A DNA stretch of 64,000 bases from Lophius americanus (taxonomy: Eukaryota > Chordata > Actinopteri > Lophiiformes > Lophiidae). The translations under genes were made by a program, and so were the position numbers. A model generated the notes under the pieces. The model ran no database searches and was not told the DNA's origin. It saw only the letters and a list, made by a program, of their open reading frames with translations. How positions within the stretch are numbered: position 1 is the first letter of the stretch; every line of letters starts with the position of its first letter. The stretch is from NCBI GenBank assembly GCA_037951165.1, contig JBBDHG010000006.1, forward strand, positions 558,001 through 622,000, in the 5' to 3' direction. Below, piece by piece: positions 1-11,911 of this stretch.

Positions 1-3000
1 TAACATTAACACGCCTATTGTTTGACAGGTATACGACATGTTTATAACATTAACACGCCTTACGTTTATGACACGTATACAACACGTTTATAACATTAAC
101 ACGCCTCAGGTTTATAACATTAACACGCCTAATGTTTATGACGCGTATACGACAAGTTTATAACATTAACACGCCTAAGACTAATAAAATAAACACGCCT
201 TATGTTTGACACGTATACGACACGTTTATGACGCGTATACGACACGTTTATAACATTAACATATTTAACGTTTATGACACGTATACAACACATTTATAAC
301 ATTAAGGCTTATAACATTAACATGCCTAATGTTTGACATGTATGCAACATTTTTATAACATTAACACACCTATTGTTTATGACACGTATACGACACGTTT
401 ATAACATTAACACGCTTAAGGTTTATGACGCGTATACGACACGTTTATAACATTAACACGCCTATGGCTTATAACATTAACACGCCTAATTTTTGACAAG
501 TATACCATATGTTTATAACATTAACACGCCTATTGTTTGACATGTATACGACATGTTTATAACATTAACACGCCTAACGTTTATGACACGTATACGACAT
601 GTTTATAACATTTACACGTCTAATGTATGACACGTATACGACACGTTTATAACATTAACACGCCTAAGGTTCATAACATTAACACGCCTAATGTTTGACA
701 CGTATACGACATGTTTATAACATTAACACGCCTTACGTTTATGACATGTATACAACATGTTTATAACATTAACACGCCTATTGTTTGACAGGTATACGAC
801 ATGTTTATAACATTAAACACGCCTTACGTTTATGACACGTATACAACACGTTTTTAACATTAACACGCCTCAGGTTTATAACATTAACACGCCTAATGTT
901 TATGACGCGTATACGACAAGTTTATAACATTAACACGCCTAAGGCTAATAAAATAAACATGCCTAATGTTTGACACGTATACGACACGTTTATGACGCGT
1001 ATACGACACGTTTATAACATTAACATATTTAACGTTTATGACACGTATACAACACATTTATAACATTAAGGCTTATAACATTAACATGCCTAATGTTTGA
1101 CATGTATGCGACATTTTTATAACATTAACACACCTATTGTTTATGACACGTATACGACACGTTTATAACATTAACACGCCTAAGGTTTATGACGCGTATA
1201 CGACACGTTTATAACATTAACACGCCTATGGCTTATAACATTAACACGCCTAATTTTTGACACGTATACCATATGTTTATAACATTAACACGCCTATTGT
1301 TTGACACGTATACGACATGTTTACAACATTAACACGCCTAACGTTTATGACACGTATACGACATGTTTATAACATTGACACGTCTAATGTTTGACACGTA
1401 TACGACACGTTTATAACATTAACACGCCTAAGGTTCATAACATTAACACGCCTAATGTTTGACACGTATACGACATGTTTATAACATTAACACGCCTTAC
1501 GTTTATGACATGTATACAACATGTTTATAACATTAACACGCCTATTGTTTGACAGGTATACGACATGTTTATAACATTAACACGCCTTACGTTTATGACA
1601 TGTATACAACACGTTTATAACATTAACACGCCTCAGGTTTATAACATTAACACGCCTAATGTTTATGACGCGTATACGACAAGTTTATAACATTAACACG
1701 CCTAAGGCTAATAAAAAAAACACGCCTAATGTTTGACACGTATACGACACCTTTATGACGCGTATACGACACGTTTATAACATTAACATATTTAACGTTT
1801 ATGACACGTATACAACACATTTATAACATTAAGGCTAATAACATCAACATGCCTAATGTTTGACATGTATGCGACATTTTTATAACATTAACACACCTAT
1901 TGTTTATGACACGTATACGACACGTTTATAACATTAACACGCCTAATGTTTTTGACGCGTATACGACACGTTTATAACATTAACACGCCTATTGTTTGAC
2001 AGGTATACGACATGTTTATAACATTGATACGCCTAATGTTTGACACGTATACGACACGTTTATAACAGTAACACGCCTAAGGTTCATAATATTAACACGC
2101 CTAATGTTTGACACGTATACGACATGTTTATAAAATTAACACGCCTTACGTTTATGACACGTATACGACACGTTTATAACATTAACACGCCTCAGGTTTA
2201 TAACATTAACACGCCTAATGTTTATGACGCGTATACGACAAGTTTATAACATTAACACGCCTAATGCTAATAAAATAAACACGCCTAATGTTTGACACGT
2301 ATACGACACGTTTATGACGCGTATACGACACGTTTATAACATTAACATATTTAACGTTTATGACACGTATACAACACGTTTATAAAATTAACACGCCTCA
2401 GGTTTATAACATTAACACGCCTAATGTTTATGACGCGTGTACGACACGTTTATTACATTAACATATTTAACGTTTATGACACGTATACAACACATTTATA
2501 ACATTAAGGCTTATAACATTAACATGCCTAATGTTTGACATGTAGGCGACATTTTTATAACATTAACACACCTATTGTTTATGACATTAACACGCCTAAG
2601 GTTTATGACGCGTATAGGACACGTTTATAACATTAACACGCCTAATGTTTATTACACGTATACGACATGTTTATAACATTTACACGCCTAACGTTTATGA
2701 CACGTATACGACTTGTTTATAACATTGACATGTCTAATGTTTGACACGTATACGACACATTTATAACATTAACACGCCTAAGGTTCATAACATTAACACG
2801 CCTAATTTTTGACACGTATACGACATGTTTATAACATTAACAAGCCTTACGTTTATGACACGTATACAACATGTTTATAACATTAACACGCCTATTGTTT
2901 GACAGGTATACGACATGTTTATAACATTAACACGCCTTACGTTTATGACACGTATACAACACGTTTATAACATTAACGCGCCTCAGGTTTATAACATTAA

Positions 3001-5994
3001 CACGCCTAATGTTTATGACGCGTATACGACAAGTTTATAACATTAACACGCCTAAGGCTAATAAAATAAACACGCCTTATGTTTGACACGTATACGACAC
3101 GTTTATGACGCGTATACGACACGTTTATAACATTAACATATTTAACGTTTATGACACGTATACAACACATTTATAACATTAAGGCTTATAACATTAACAT
3201 GCCTAATGTTTGACATGTATGCAACATTTTTATAACATTAACACACCTATTGTTTATGACACGTATACGACACGTTTATAACATTAACACGCCTAATGTT
3301 TGACACGTATACCACACGTTTATAACATTAACACGCCTATGGCTTATAACATTAACACGCCTAATTTTTGACAAGTATACCATATATTTATAACATTAAC
3401 ACGCCTATTGTTTGACACGTATACGACATGTTTATAACATTAACACGCCTAACGTTTATGACACGTATACGACATGTTTATAACATTTACACGTCTAATG
3501 TATGACACGTATACGACACGTTTATAACATTAACACGCCTAAGGTTCATAACATTAACACGCCTAATGTTCAACACGTATACGACATGTTTATAACATTA
3601 ACACGCCTTACGTTTATGACATGTATACAACATGTTTATAACATTAACACGCCTATTGTTTGACAGGTAAACGACATGTTTATAACATTAACACGCCTTA
3701 CGTTTATGACACGTATACAACACGTTTATAACATTAACACGCCTCAGGTTTATAACATTAACACGCCTAATGTTTATGACGCGTATACGACAAGTTTATA
3801 ACATTAACACGCCTAAGACTAATAAAATAAACACGCCTTATGTTTGACACGTATACGACACGTTTATGACGCGTATACGACACGTTTATAACATTAACAT
3901 ATTTAACGTTTATGACACGTATACAACACATTTATAACATTAAGGCTTATAACATTAACATGCCTAATGTTTGACATGTATGCAACATTTTTATAACATT
4001 AACACACCTATTGTTTATGACACGTATACGACACGTTTATAACATTAACACGCTTAAGGTTTATGACGCGTATACGACACGTTTATAACATTAACACGCC
4101 TATGGCTTATAACATTAACACGCCTAATTTTTGACAAGTATACCATATGTTTATAACATTAACACGCCTATTGTTTGACACGTATACGACATGTTTATAA
4201 CATTAACACGCCTAACGTTTATGACACGTATACGACATGTTTATAACATTTACACGTCTAATGTATGACACGTATACGACACGTTTATAACATTAACACG
4301 CCTAAGGTTCATAACATTAACAAGCCTAATGTTTGACACGTATACGACATGTTTATAACATTAACACGCCTTACGTTTATGACATGTATACAACATGTTT
4401 ATAACATTAACACGCCTATTGTTTGACAGGTATACGACATGTTTATAACATTAACACGCCTTACGTTTATGACACGTATACAACACGTTTTTAACATTAA
4501 CACGCCTCAGGTTTATAACATTAACACGCCTAATGTTTATGACGCGTATACGACAAGTTTATAACATTAACACGCCTAAGGCTAATAAAATAACCATGCC
4601 TAATGTTTGACACGTATACGACACGTTTATGACGCGTATACGACACGTTTATAACATTAACATATTTAACGTTTATGACACGTATACAACACATTTATAA
4701 CATTAAGGCTTATAACATTAACATGCCTAATGTTTGACATGTATGCGACATTTTTATAACATTAACACACCTATTGTTTATGACACGTATACGACACGTT
4801 TATAACATTAACACGCCTAAGGTTTATGACGCGTATACGACACGTTTATAACATTAACACGCCTATGGCTTAAAACATTAACACGCCTAATTTTTGACAC
4901 GTATACCATATGTTTATAACATTAACACGCCTATTGTTTGACACGTATACGACATGTTTACAACATTAACACGCCTAACGTTTATGACACGTATACGACA
5001 TGTTTATAACATTGACACGTCTAATGTTTGACACGTATACGACACGTTTATAACATTAACACGCCTAAGGTTCATAACATTAACACGCCTAATGTTTGAC
5101 ACGTATACGACATGTTTATAACATTAACACGCCTTACGTTTATGACATGTATACAACATGTTTATAACATCAACACGCCTATTGTTTGACAGGTATACGA
5201 CATGTTTATAACATTAACACGCCTTACGTTTATGACATGTATACAACACGTTTATAACATTAACACGCCTCAGGTTTATAACATTAACACGCCTAATGTT
5301 TATGACGCGTATACGACATGTTTATAACATTAACACGCCTAAGGCTAATAAAATAAACACGCCTAATGTTTGACACGTATACGACACCTTTATGACGCGT
5401 ATACGACACGTTTATAACATTAACATATTTAACGTTTATGACACGTATACAACACATTTATAACATTAAGGCTAATAACATCAACATGCCTAATGTTTGA
5501 CATGTATGCGACATTTTTATAACATTAACACACCTATTGTTTATGACACGTATACGACACGTTTATAACATTAACACGCCTAATGTTTTTGACGCGTATA
5601 CGACACGTTTATAACATTAACACGCCTATTGTTTGACAGGTATACGACATGTTTATAACATTGATACGCCTAATGTTTGACACGTATACGACACGTTTAT
5701 AACAGTAACACGCCTAAGGTTCATAATATTAACACGCCTAATGTTTGACACGTATACGACATGTTTATAAAATTAACACGCCTTACGTTTATGACACGTA
5801 TACGACACGTTTATAACATTAACACGCCTCAGGTTTATAACATTAACACGCCTAATGTTTATGACGCGTATACGACACGTTTATGACGCGTATACGACAC
5901 GTTTATAACATTAACATATTTAACGTTTATGACACGTATACAACACGTTTATAACATTAACACGCCTCAGGTTTATAACATTAACACGCCTAAT
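1..5994. repeat. Composite satellite array, left block with ~763-bp higher-order repeat
   Basis: Uninterrupted tandem repeat of two modules. Module A (about 24 bp) begins GTTTATAACATTAACACG; module B (22 or 20 bp) begins GTTTATGACACGTATACG or lacks the TAT. A+B alternation gives 44-46 bp units. Diagnostic variants recur in order: ATTGTTTGACAGG starts at 17, 780 and 1544, and again at 3655, 4418 and 5181, giving a higher-order period of 763-764 bp and a superperiod of 3637-3638 bp (1-2350 resembles 3639-5980). The block starts inside the array, so the true left end lies outside the window. No gene is visible. The last satellite bases before the LINE are CTAAT at 5990-5994. Confidence 0.95.
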
Positions 5995-6005
5995 TTAACC
6001 TACCT

Positions 6006-6035
6006 ACTTTAACCATGCCCACTTTAACCATGCCC
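6006..6035 (+). repeat. 15-bp direct repeat at LINE 5' junction
   Basis: ACTTTAACCATGCCC occurs twice back to back (6006-6020 and 6021-6035). The second copy continues in frame into LINE coding sequence (FNHA). The first copy, with the preceding TTTAACCTACCT, lies between LINE and satellite. This looks like filler made when the reverse transcriptase slipped or jumped on its template while completing the 5' junction. Confidence 0.7.
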
Positions 6036-8317
6036 CCCCATCCTCCACACTGCCCACTTTCACACAGTATGTCACATGCTGTACCAGGGAAAATAGGACT
6101 CTGGACTTGTTTTATGCCAACACCAAGGAGGCATACACCTCATCACCCCTCCCTCCCCTGGGAAGATCAGACCACAATCTGGTTCGTCTCCAGCCAGTGT
6201 ACAAACCCATCGTACACAGGCAACCAGCCGTGACCCGCACAGTGCGGAAATGGTCCCAAGAGACTGAAGAGGCTCTGAAGGACTGTTTTGACACAACCGT
6301 GTGGGAGGAGTTCTGTGACTCTCACGGGGAGGACATCGACAACCTTACCGACTGCATCACGGACTACATCAACTTCTGTGAGGAGAACACCGTACCCACC
6401 AGGACTGTACGGTGTTTCTCCAACAACAAACCTTGGATTAGTCCGGACATAAAGGTCCTCCTAAAGGAGAAGAAGAGGACCTTTAGGTCAGGCAACAAGG
6501 AAGAGCTGAAGGTTGTGCAGAAGGAACTGAGGAGGAAGATCAGAGAGGGGAAGAACTCCTACAGGAAGAAGATGGAGGACCAGCTGCAGCAGAACAACAT
6601 CAGTGGTGTTTGGAGAAGCCTGAAAACCATCTCAGGCTTCAAAGGGCCAAACTCCCAAGCTGCAGGGGACCAACAGTGGGCAGATAACCTGAACCAGTTT
6701 TTTAACCGGTTCGACCAATCATCTGCCCTCAATCCTCCAGCCCGACTCCCACAGCAGGGACCCCTCTCACCCTCCTCAGTGCACTACCCCCCCGCCACCT
6801 CCTCTCCCACTACAAAGAACTCCCAGCCACATCCCCCTGCTCTACCTAACACCCTGCCCCCCCTCCTAGCTATCACCACCCCACCACCCAACCCCCCCAA
6901 CACACAGCCCCCCTGCACCAGTCTGTCCCTCACAACACTCCAGGTGAGGAATCAGCTAAGGAAGATCAAGGTGAGGAAGGCCACGGGCCCGGACGGCATC
7001 AGCTCCAGGCTCCTTAAGACCTGCGCAGACCAGCTGTGTGGGATTTTGAAGCACGTCTTCAATTTGAGCCTGAAGCTGGGGAAGGTACCACTCCTGTGGA
7101 AAACATCCTGTGTGGTACCTGTCCCCAAGACGCCGCACCCGAAGGACTTCAACAGCTACAGGCCGGTGGCATTAACATCCCACCTGATGAAGACTCTAGA
7201 GCGACTGGTCCTTGGTCATCTCCGCCCGGTGGTCAGCCTGTCGATGGACCCCCTTCAGTTCGCCTACCAGTCTAAGACCGGGGTGGACGACGCCATCATC
7301 TTCCTTCTTCACCGAGCTCTCTCTCACCTGGAGAAGCCTGGAAGCACCGTGAGGATCACATTCTTTGATTTCTCCAGTGCTTTCAACACCATCCAGCCCA
7401 CGCTTCTGAGGGACAAACTGGAACTGACCGGAGTGGATGAGCACCTGGCATCCTGGATCCTGGACTACCTGACCAACCGTCCACAGTATGTGAGGACTCG
7501 GGACTGTGTGTCGGACGTGGTTGTCTGCAGTACGGGGGCCCCACAGGGAACGGTCCTGGCTCCGTTCCTCTTCACCCTCTACACTGCAGACTTCTCCTAC
7601 AACACACCCACGTGTCACCTGCAGAAGTTCTCTGATGACTCTGCAATCGTCGGTCTCATCACAGACGGGGACGACAAGGAGTACAGAGGACTGACGCAGG
7701 ACTTCACGCACTGGTGCCAGTGGAACCACCTCCAGATCAACGCGGGTAAAACCAAGGAACTGGTGGTGGACTTCCGAAGGCACACACCCCCCCACACACC
7801 GGTGAACATCCAGGGAATGGACGTTGAGATGGTCACGTCCTACAAGTACCTTGGTGTTCACCTGAACAACAAACTGGACTGGACCCACAACTCAACGGCA
7901 CTCTTTAAAAGGGGTCAGAGCCGACTGTATCTGCTGAGGAGACTGAGGTCTTTTGGAGTGCAGGGGGCGCTCCTGAAGACCTTCTTTGACTCTGCAGTCG
8001 CCTCGGCCATCTTTTATGGAGTGGTCTGCTGGGGCAGCAGCATCTCAGCTGCTGACAGGAGGAAACTGGACAAACTGATCAGGAAGTCCAGTTCGGTCCT
8101 GGGATGTCCTCTTGACTCGGTGCAGGAGGTGGGAGACAGGAGAATGATGGCCAAGCTGTCATCTCTCCGGGACAACGTCTCCCACCCCATGCAGGAAACC
8201 ATCTCTGCACTGGAGAGCTCCTTCAGCGACAGACTCCTTCACCCCAAGTGTGTGAAGGAGCGATATCGCCGATCGTTCCTTCCTGCAGCAGTCAGACTCC
8301 ACAACCAGCACTGTTAG
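6020..8317 (+). CDS. LINE ORF2 fragment: endonuclease C-terminus plus reverse transcriptase (no native start)
   Basis: One frame runs without a stop from 5999 to the TAG at 8315-8317; LINE coding probably begins near 6020. Residues are numbered from the TTG at 6107. Upstream, FNHA (6023-6034) and QYVTC (6065-6079) fit the endonuclease, and SDH (21-23) is its terminal catalytic motif. A proline-rich linker spans about 209-270. The reverse transcriptase follows: GPDGI (294-298), SYRPVAL (350-356), motif A FFDFSSAF (419-426, Asp421), motif B GAPQG (477-481) and motif C FSDD (508-511, Asp510/511). The C-terminal thumb/tail ends at Cys736 with a LINE-typical RSFLPAAVRLHNQHC. The protein would nick target DNA and prime cDNA synthesis on it. 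Most of the endonuclease and any ORF1 are missing, so it is unlikely to be autonomous. The intact frame points to recent insertion. The family is firm; expression is unknown. Confidence 0.88.
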   Translation, partial: HFNHAPPSSTLPTFTQYVTCCTRENRTLDLFYANTKEAYTSSPLPPLGRSDHNLVRLQPVYKPIVHRQPAVTRTVRKWSQETEEALKDCFDTTVWEEFCDSHGEDIDNLTDCITDYINFCEENTVPTRTVRCFSNNKPWISPDIKVLLKEKKRTFRSGNKEELKVVQKELRRKIREGKNSYRKKMEDQLQQNNISGVWRSLKTISGFKGPNSQAAGDQQWADNLNQFFNRFDQSSALNPPARLPQQGPLSPSSVHYPPATSSPTTKNSQPHPPALPNTLPPLLAITTPPPNPPNTQPPCTSLSLTTLQVRNQLRKIKVRKATGPDGISSRLLKTCADQLCGILKHVFNLSLKLGKVPLLWKTSCVVPVPKTPHPKDFNSYRPVALTSHLMKTLERLVLGHLRPVVSLSMDPLQFAYQSKTGVDDAIIFLLHRALSHLEKPGSTVRITFFDFSSAFNTIQPTLLRDKLELTGVDEHLASWILDYLTNRPQYVRTRDCVSDVVVCSTGAPQGTVLAPFLFTLYTADFSYNTPTCHLQKFSDDSAIVGLITDGDDKEYRGLTQDFTHWCQWNHLQINAGKTKELVVDFRRHTPPHTPVNIQGMDVEMVTSYKYLGVHLNNKLDWTHNSTALFKRGQSRLYLLRRLRSFGVQGALLKTFFDSAVASAIFYGVVCWGSSISAADRRKLDKLIRKSSSVLGCPLDSVQEVGDRRMMAKLSSLRDNVSHPMQETISALESSFSDRLLHPKCVKERYRRSFLPAAVRLHNQHC

Positions 8318-8443
8318 CAACACACAAACCTAAACAACTACACACACACTTACACACATCTACCTTTTAATTTATTTTAATTGCACACAACGTTTAATTT
8401 TAATTTAATTTATTTTAATTTATTTTAATTGCACATAACACGA

Positions 8444-8491
8444 TGTTATTCTTACTCTGTGTTATTCTTACTCTGTGTTATTCTTACTCTG
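8444..8491 (+). repeat. Three tandem copies of a 16-bp unit in the LINE 3' UTR
   Basis: TGTTATTCTTACTCTG is repeated exactly three times (8444-8459, 8460-8475, 8476-8491). It lies just upstream of the conserved 3' terminus. It may be family-wide or private to this copy; comparison with other genomic copies would tell. Confidence 0.9.
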
Positions 8492-8538
8492 TAACATGCT
8501 CTGCTGCTGTAATATTGCAATTTCCCCATTGTGGGACT

Positions 8539-8544
8539 AATAAA
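8539..8544 (+). terminator. AATAAA polyadenylation-like signal of the LINE
   Basis: AATAAA sits three bases before the ATCT tail. In L2/Rex1-type LINEs such a hexamer belongs to the conserved 3' end, and the RNA ends in the short tandem tail rather than a long poly(A). Its use as a true polyadenylation signal is not shown. Confidence 0.55.
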
Positions 8545-8546
8545 GG

Positions 8547-8572
8547 CTATCTATCTATCTATCTATCTATCT
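8547..8572 (+). repeat. (CTAT)n microsatellite tail of the LINE
   Basis: Six and a half perfect CTAT units close the element, and satellite sequence (AATGTTTATGACG) follows at once. Tandem tetranucleotide tails are typical of L2/Rex1-type LINEs and probably arise from template slippage at the start of reverse transcription. Confidence 0.93.
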
Positions 8573-11500
8573 AATGTTTATGACGCGTATACGACAAGTT
8601 TATAACATTAACACGCCTAATGCTAATAAAATAAACACGCCTAATGTTTGACACGTATACGACACGTTTATGACGCGTATACGACACGTTTATAACATTA
8701 ACATATTTAACGTTTATGACACGTATACAACACGTTTATAAAATTAACACGCCTCAGGTTTATAACATTAACACGCCTAATGTTTATGACGCGTATACGA
8801 CACGTTTATTACATTAACATATTTAACGTTTATGACACGTATACAACACATTTATAACATTAAGGCTTATAACATTAACATGCCTAATGTTTGACATGTA
8901 GGCGACATTTTTATAACATTAACACACCTATTGTTTATGACATTAACACGCCTAAGGTTTATGACGCGTATAGGACACGTTTATAACATTAACACGCCTA
9001 ATGTTTATTACACGTATACGACATGTTTATAACATTTACACGCCTAACGTTTATGACACGTATACGACTTGTTTATAACATTGACATGTCTAATGTTTGA
9101 CACGTATACGACACATTTATAACATTAACACGCCTAAGGTTCATAACATTAACGCGCCTAATTTTTGACACGTATACGACATGTTTATAACATTAACAAG
9201 CCTTACGTTTATGACACGTATACAACATGTTTATAACATTAACACGCCTATTGTTTGACAGGTATACGACATGTTTATAACATTAACACGCCTTACGTTT
9301 ATGACACGTATACAACACGTTTATAACATTAACGCGCCTCAGGTTTATAACATTAACACGCCTAATGTTTATGACGCGTATACGACAAGTTTATAACATT
9401 AACACGCCTAAGGCTAATAAAATAAACACGCCTTATGTTTGACACGTATACGACACGTTTATGACGCGTATACGACACGTTTATAACATTAACATATTTA
9501 ACGTTTATGACACGTATACAACACATTTATAACATTAAGGCTTATAACATTAACATGCCTAATGTTTGACATGTATGCAACATTTTTATAACATTAACAC
9601 ACCTATTGTTTATGACACGTATACGACACGTTTATAACATTAACACGCCTAATGTTTGACACGTATACCACACGTTTATAACATTAACACGCCTATGGCT
9701 TATAACATTAACACGCCTAATTTTTGACAAGTATACCATATATTTATAACATTAACACGCCTATTGTTTGACACGTATACGACATGTTTATAACATTAAC
9801 ACGCCTAACTTTTATGACACGTATACGACATGTTTATAACATTTACACGTCTAATGTATGACACGTATACGACACGTTTATAACATTAACACGCCTAAGG
9901 TTCATAACATTAACACGCCTAATGTTCAACACGTATACGACATGTTTATAACATTAACACGCCTTACGTTTATGACATGTATACAACATGTTTATAACAT
10001 TAACACGCCTATTGTTTGACAGGTATACGACATGTTTATAACATTAACACGCCTTACGTTTATGACACGTATACAACACGTTTATAACATTAACCCGCCT
10101 CAGGTTTATAACATTAACACGCCTAATGTTTATGACGCGTATACGACAAGTTTATAACATTAACACGCCTAAGGCTAATAAATAAAACACGCGTAATGTT
10201 TGACACGTATACGACACGTTTATGACGCGTATACGACACGTTTATAACATTAAGGCTTATAACATTAACATGCCTAATGTTTGACATGTATGCGACATTT
10301 TTATAACATTAACACACCTATTGTTTATGACACGTATACGACACGTTTATAACATTAACACGCCTAAGGTTTATGACGCGTATACGACACGTTTATAACA
10401 TTAACACGCCTATTGTTTGACAGGTATACGACATGTTTATAACATTAACACGCCTTACGTTTATGACACGTATACAACATGTTTATAACATTAACACGCC
10501 TATTGTTTGACATGTATACGACATGTTTATAACATTAACACGCCTTACGTTTATAACATTAACACGCCTAATTTTTGACACCTATAACATATGTTTACAA
10601 CATTAACACGCCTAATGTTTATTACACGTATACGACATGTTTATAACATTAACACGCCTAACGTTTATGACCCGTATACGACATGTTTATAACATTTACA
10701 CGTCTAATGTATGACACGTATACGACACGTTTATAACATTAACACGCCTAAGGTTCATAACATTAACACGCCTAATGTTTGACACGTATACGACACGTTT
10801 ATGACGCGTATACGACACGTTTATAACATTAACATATTTAACGTTTATGACACGTATACAACACATTTATAACATTAAGGCTTATAACATTAACATGCCT
10901 AATGTTTGACATGTATGCGACATTTTTATAACATTAACACACCTATTGTTTATGACACGTATACGACACGTTTATTACATTAACACGCCTAAGGTTTATG
11001 ACGCGTATATGACACGTTTATAACATTAACACGCCTATGGCTTATAACATTAACACGCCTAATTTTTGACAAGTATACCATATGTTTATAACATTAACAC
11101 GCCTATTGTTTGACACGTATCCGACATGTTTATAACGTTAACACGCCTAACGTTTTTGACACGTATACGACATGTTTATAACATTTACACGTCTAATGTA
11201 TGACACGTATACGACACGTTTATAACATTAACACGCCTAAGGTTCATAACATTAACACGCCTAATGTTTGACACGTATACGACATGTTTATAACATTAAC
11301 ACGCCTTACGTTTATGACATGTATACAACATGTTTATAACATTAACACGCCTATTGTTTGACAGGTATACGACATGTTTATAACATTAACACGCCTTACG
11401 TTTATGACACGTATACAACACGTTTATAACATTAACACGCCTCAGGTTTATAACATTAACACGCCTAATGTTTATGACGCGTATACGACAAGTTTATAAC

Positions 11501-11911
11501 ATTAACACGCCTAAGGCTAATAAAATAAACACGCCTAATCTTTGACACGTATACGACACGTTTATGACGCGTATACGACACGTTTATAACATTAACATAT
11601 TTAACGTTTATGACACGTATACAACACATTTATAACATTAAGGCTTATAACATTAACATGCCTAATGTTTGACATGTATGCAACATTTTTATAACATTAA
11701 CACACCTATTGTTTATGACACGTATACGACACGTTTATAACATTAACACGCCTAAGGTTTATGACGCGTATACGACACGTTTATAACATTAACACGCCTA
11801 TGGCTTATAACATTAACACGCCTAATTTTTGACACGTATACCATATGTTTATAACATTAACAAGCCTATTGTTTGACACGTATACGACATGTTTACAACA
11901 TTAACACGCCT
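8573..11911. repeat. Composite satellite array, block right of the LINE
   Basis: Same A/B module satellite resumes. From 8571 to about 10250 it is a near-copy of 2215-3895 at a constant offset of 6356 bp; for example the ATTGTTTGACAGG variant at 3655 reappears at 10011. Near 10251 the copy loses one 46-bp segment (the CATATTTAACG unit) and the register changes. The remainder to 11911 repeats the same variants in the ~763-bp order. No coding sequence is visible. Confidence 0.93.

Larger units (their letters stand above)
8318..8546 (+). other. LINE 3' untranslated region
   Basis: Non-coding sequence between the ORF stop and the tail. It starts with a CA-rich stretch (8319-8360) and continues with AT-rich DNA (about 8366-8432) in which AATTTATTTTAATTGCACA-like sequence appears twice. 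A 16-bp triplicate follows, then the conserved terminus around CCCCATTGTGGGACTAATAAAGG. In this LINE family the 3' terminus is thought to be recognised by the reverse transcriptase to prime on target DNA; the sequence here fits that but does not prove it. Confidence 0.75.
5995..8572 (+). mobile_element. 5'-truncated non-LTR retrotransposon (LINE, L2/Rex1-like)
   Basis: GC-rich, non-repetitive DNA interrupts the satellite. It holds a long frame with endonuclease remnant and reverse transcriptase, a 3' UTR, an AATAAA signal and an ATCT microsatellite tail, which is the 3' end structure of Jockey-superfamily LINEs of the L2/Rex1 type. The element has no LTRs. Satellite sequence resumes directly after the tail. 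CTAAT at 5990-5994 and CTAAT at 8571-8575 may be a short target-site duplication, although the right copy overlaps the tail. The 5' end is missing: the frame opens inside the endonuclease domain, about where a conserved GDFN motif would sit, as is usual for incomplete target-primed reverse transcription. The exact clade (L2 versus Rex1) is inferred from memory of fish elements and needs a phylogeny. Confidence 0.92.

Noticed and set aside
1..5994. CRISPR array
   Set aside because: Regular short repeats are present, but the spacers are not unique: both modules are repeated, with no cas genes and eukaryotic transposons beside them.
6015..6233. Short ORF starting at ATG 6015
   Set aside because: Wrong frame over the LINE endonuclease end; no motif, and the LINE frame explains the same bases.
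7196..7888. 230-codon minus-strand open frame opposite the LINE reverse transcriptase
   Set aside because: Shadow of the GC-rich LINE coding strand; it has no recognisable motif, while the plus frame has all RT motifs.
5995..8572. Endogenous retrovirus or LTR element
   Set aside because: No LTRs, protease, RNase H or integrase; the AP-type endonuclease end, RT motifs and tetranucleotide tail fit a non-LTR element.
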